A stretch of DNA of 64,000 nt, taken from the NCBI GenBank assembly GCA_947624875.1, contig CANQMA010000002.1, positions 26,473-90,472 on the forward strand, given 5' to 3'. Of this stretch, positions 61,608 through 64,000 are shown one piece after another (the stretch's first letter is position 1; each line of letters starts with the position of its first letter). The notes below the pieces were generated by a model, which was not told where the DNA came from, made no database searches, and saw only the letters and a program-made list of their open reading frames with translations. The translations under genes were made by a program, and so were the position numbers. Source of the stretch: an uncultured Lachnospiraceae bacterium. GTDB taxonomy: Bacteria; Bacillota; Clostridia; Lachnospirales; Lachnospiraceae.

Positions 61608-62906
61608 TTAAATTTTTCGGTTATCAATGACGCGGACAGCTTTTCCCTCAGAACGGGTAATGGATTTCGGCTCTACCAGAGTCACTTCTGCATAAATGCC
61701 AAGCATACTCTTTAAAGCGCTAATCAGTTCTTTCTGCTTCTTTGCCTTGGCCTCGTCTGTTTCTGCAAAGAGCTCCGGCGTCATTTCAACTTTGACTTCT
61801 AAAGTATCGCTGTTGTGTACGCGGTCTACAATCAACTGATAATTTGCAGGCATACCTTTTTTAATTAACACTTCTTCCACCTGAGACGGATAAACGTTTA
61901 CGCCCTTGATAATGAGCATATCGTCTGTTCTTCCCATCAGTCTGTGGATACGCGCGTGGGTACGGCCGCACTTGCATTTTTCGTGGGTAATATATGTAAT
62001 ATCTTTGGTACGGTAGCGGATCAGAGGGAATGCCTCTTTTGCAAAACTGGTAAATACAAGTTCGCCGACCTGTCCGTCCGGAACCGGCTCCAGAGTTTCA
62101 GGGTCGACAATTTCCGGAATAAATAAATCTTCGCAGATATGCATACCAGCCTGCTCCTGACATTCAAAAGATACGCCCGGCCCTTCGATTTCCGTCAGAC
62201 CGTAAATATCGTATGCCTTAATTCCCAATTTTTCCTGAATATCATTTCTCATTTCTTCAGACCATGCCTCTGCTCCGAAGATACCTGCCTTTAATTTGAT
62301 TTTGTCCCGCAGTCCTCTTTCGTGGATTGATTCAGCCAGGTATGCCGCGTAAGAAGGAGTACAGCAGAGAATGGTAGCGCCCAAGTCTACCATAAACTGG
62401 AGCTGTCTGTCCGTATTGCCTGAAGACATCGGAAGCGTCAGACAGCCGACTTTGTGGGAACCGTCGTTTAGTCCCGGACCGCCGGTGAAAAGACCGTATC
62501 CATAGCAGACATGGCAGACGTCATCTTTGTCTCCGCCCGCTGCGACAATGGCTCTTGCGCAGCCGTTTGCCCAGTTATCCAAATCCTTCTGTGTGTAAAA
62601 ATCGACAACTCTCTTTCCGGTCGTTCCGGAGGTAGATTGAATACGCACACACTCAGAAAGCGGCAGCGCCAGCAGTCCATACGGATATGCGTCCCTCAAA
62701 TCGTCCTTTGTCAAAAAAGGAAGTTTTACGATATCATCAAGACTTTGAATATCGTCAGGAGTGACTCCTGCCTCCTCCATCTTTTTTCTGTAAAACGGTA
62801 CATTTTCATAGACGCGTTTTACAACATCTTTTAAACCGTCCTCATGCCACTGGGTAATCTGCTCGCGGGAGGCGGTTTCAATTTCTTCCTGAAAATACTT
62901 TCCCAT
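61608..62906 (-). CDS. Phenylacetate-CoA-ligase-like adenylate-forming enzyme (PaaK family)
   Basis: The start is ATG 62906 (MGKYFQEEIE) with AAGGA eight bases upstream; the ATG at 62912 is too close to it. The 432-residue enzyme has the AMP-binding loop IQSTSGTTGKRVVDFYTQKD, the PaaK-like YGYGLFTGGPGLNDGSHKVG, IYGLTEIEGPGVSFEC, and the C-terminal RTDDMLIIKGVNVYPSQVEE with a zinc-type Cys pair in HEKCKCGRTH. It activates an aryl or related acid to its CoA thioester. In gut Clostridia such genes occur in aromatic amino-acid metabolism, but no pathway genes are adjacent. It has its own promoter with a palindrome over the -10. Confidence 0.93.
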   Translation of the reverse strand: MGKYFQEEIETASREQITQWHEDGLKDVVKRVYENVPFYRKKMEEAGVTPDDIQSLDDIVKLPFLTKDDLRDAYPYGLLALPLSECVRIQSTSGTTGKRVVDFYTQKDLDNWANGCARAIVAAGGDKDDVCHVCYGYGLFTGGPGLNDGSHKVGCLTLPMSSGNTDRQLQFMVDLGATILCCTPSYAAYLAESIHERGLRDKIKLKAGIFGAEAWSEEMRNDIQEKLGIKAYDIYGLTEIEGPGVSFECQEQAGMHICEDLFIPEIVDPETLEPVPDGQVGELVFTSFAKEAFPLIRYRTKDITYITHEKCKCGRTHARIHRLMGRTDDMLIIKGVNVYPSQVEEVLIKKGMPANYQLIVDRVHNSDTLEVKVEMTPELFAETDEAKAKKQKELISALKSMLGIYAEVTLVEPKSITRSEGKAVRVIDNRKI

Positions 62907-62972
62907 CTTCATAATCCTTTCTGCAACAATATATTTTTTTGTACTGCGCCTGTCTTCCGGCAGCACAACGAT

Positions 62973-62994
62973 AAAAATATTCTACAATATTTTT
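62973..62994. promoter_or_regulatory. Perfect inverted repeat over the PaaK-like gene's -10 box
   Basis: AAAAATATT (62973-62981) and AATATTTTT (62986-62994) flank CTAC. The site covers the minus-strand -10 (62979-62984), as expected of a repressor operator. It is AT-only, so a chance palindrome is possible. Confidence 0.5.
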
Positions 62995-63007
62995 CACTTT
63001 AAAGCAA
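62979..63007 (-). promoter_or_regulatory. Promoter of the PaaK-like ligase gene
   Basis: On the minus strand TTGCTT, 17 bases, TAGAAT, 73 bp before ATG 62906. Confidence 0.55.
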
Positions 63008-63036
63008 TAAAGTTTTCGCTGACACAGATGGAGATT

Positions 63037-63628
63037 TACATGTAAAATTCTTCAATTTGCGTGAATTAATATGTAATGTATGCCCGTTTCCCAAGCTTTT
63101 CAAACTTTTTTACATGTAAAATACTTCAATTTGCGTGAATTGATATGTAATTCACTCCCGCTTTCCAGGTTTTTCAAACTTTTTTACATGTAAAAATCTT
63201 CAATTTGCGTGGATTGATATGTAATTCACTCCCGCTTTCCAGGTTTTTCAAACCTTTTTACATGTCAAATACTTCAATTTGTGTGAATTGATATGTAATT
63301 CATTCCCGCTTTCCAAGCTTTTCAAACCCTTTTACATGTAAAAATCTTCAATTTGCGTGAATTGATATGTAATTCACTCCCGCTTTTCAGGTTTTTCAAA
63401 CTTTTTTACATGTAAAAATCTTCAATTTGCATGGGTTGACATGTAATTCACTCCCGCTTTCCAGGTTTTTCAAACCTTTTTACATGTAAAATACCTCAAT
63501 TTGCGTGAATTGATATGTAATTCACTCCCGCTTTCCAGGTTTTTCAAACTTTTTTACATATAAAAATCTTCGATTAGCGGAAATTAACATGTAATTCACT
63601 TCCATTCCCCATGAACCGTCCATAAAAC
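63037..63628. repeat. Eight tandem copies of a 74-bp palindrome-bearing repeat
   Basis: Units begin at 63037, 63111, 63185, 63259, 63333, 63407, 63481 and 63555, a constant 74-bp period. Each unit has the palindrome TTTACATGTAAA (or a close variant) and two overlapping alternative stems, TCAATT/AATTGA and GTGAATT/AATTCAC. The outer copies are the most diverged. There are no unique spacers and no open reading frame. It sits upstream of the PaaK-like gene in a gene-free kilobase. Confidence 0.95.
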
Positions 63629-64000
63629 AAAAAAACTGGCTGCATTCAGCAATGCTATCTGGTTCGGGCATATGGCTTGAAGGTTTCGCTTATGTTAGAT
63701 AGCTATGAATTGCTCTCTGTTGGCATTGTTGCGGTAGATTTTTAATTTCGTCCAAAAGAGATCAATATCCAAGCAAAGAGGCGGGCGGAAGTTTTCCATT
63801 TTTGATGTTCCCCGCATCACGGGCAAGGAATTCCCTTTATTTTGAGGATATTCAAGACCAAAATCTAGGATATTCAGATTCCGTGTCAGCTTTTGATGAT
63901 TTTATTGCGCCTTTTCATTAAACTTCCTCCTCGTATAATATCTTTTAGATACAGTAAATGTACCTTGATAACTTAATAAATCTTTGTTCAATAGGCTTAG
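63629..64000. other. Gene-poor end of the window
   Basis: This stretch holds the decayed minus-strand gene (63742-63918) and otherwise no supported feature. Short protein-like strings appear in several minus-strand frames, consistent with decay of older coding DNA. Confidence 0.45.
63742..63918 (-). pseudogene. Decayed small gene with intact ribosome site and in-frame stops
   Basis: A textbook ribosome site (AGGAGGAAG) precedes ATG 63918, but the frame stops after ten codons (MKRRNKIIKS). The same frame continues past three further stops with protein-like text, ILVLNILKIKGIPCP, then TGA, then CGEHQKWKTSARLFAW, and ends at TAA. The CP-x-CG pattern with a stop at x suggests a former zinc-ribbon protein, possibly a transposase or regulator. 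I infer a pseudogene; the parent family is not identified. Nothing else in 63629-64000 resembles an intact gene. Confidence 0.4.

Noticed and set aside
63037..63628. CRISPR array
   Set aside because: The 74-bp units are contiguous copies with no unique spacers between short repeats, and no cas gene is nearby.

Overview
The window looks like chromosomal DNA of a low-GC Gram-positive anaerobe of the class Clostridia, most likely family Lachnospiraceae. I infer this from AT-rich coding sequence with strong AGGAGG-type ribosome binding sites, a Clostridia-style Tad pilus locus, lipoteichoic/teichoic-type polymer genes, the gdpP-rplI-dnaB order, a 56-residue 2[4Fe-4S] ferredoxin and a 432-residue PaaK-type ligase. 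No rRNA or tRNA gene was recognised. I do not name a genus.

Region 1 (1-25003) reads as one plus-strand operon about 25 kb long, entered mid-gene. It encodes a Tad/Flp-type pilus or secretion machine (TadZ, TadA/CpaF ATPase, TadB, TadC, small Flp-like pilin, prepilin peptidase, two TadE-like pseudopilins and an 866-residue coiled-coil TadG-like protein). Inserted are a TPR/WG-repeat membrane protein and an LRR lipoprotein. A phospho-signalling module follows (FHA protein, PP2C phosphatase, transmembrane Ser/Thr kinase, membrane protein with a tail of E-T-x-[VL]-L motifs), then a four-helix membrane protein and a 3044-residue Ig-repeat surface protein. I propose a Tad system under kinase/phosphatase/FHA control, parallel in logic to the PpkA-PppA-Fha switch of type VI secretion.

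Region 2 (25302-38694) makes and exports a poly(glycerol/ribitol-phosphate)-type wall polymer. It holds a polyprenyl-phosphate sugar transferase, a GT2 enzyme, TagD, five proteins with CDP-glycerol glycerophosphotransferase domains (one fused to an N-terminal GT2 domain, one to a C-terminal GT4 domain, one to an apparently truncated GT4 domain), and a TagGH ABC exporter. Two of the transferases form a minus-strand operon.

Region 3 (38704-54093) is housekeeping: methylthioadenosine/SAH nucleosidase, a membrane protein, glucose-6-phosphate isomerase, a small conserved-looking protein, GdpP, L9, DnaB, a MerR regulator, ferredoxin, a two-component system, MutS2, YhaM and an RlmCD-type methyltransferase. 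The 3' end of the last may be an old integration site.

Region 4 (54094-64000) carries a MATE exporter, a CorA transporter, a basic Ig-domain wall protein, an FAD oxidoreductase related to UDP-galactopyranose mutase, an XRE regulator and a phenylacetate-CoA-ligase-like enzyme. The last kilobase has no intact gene: it contains eight tandem copies of an exact 74-bp period with nested palindromes, and a decayed minus-strand gene.
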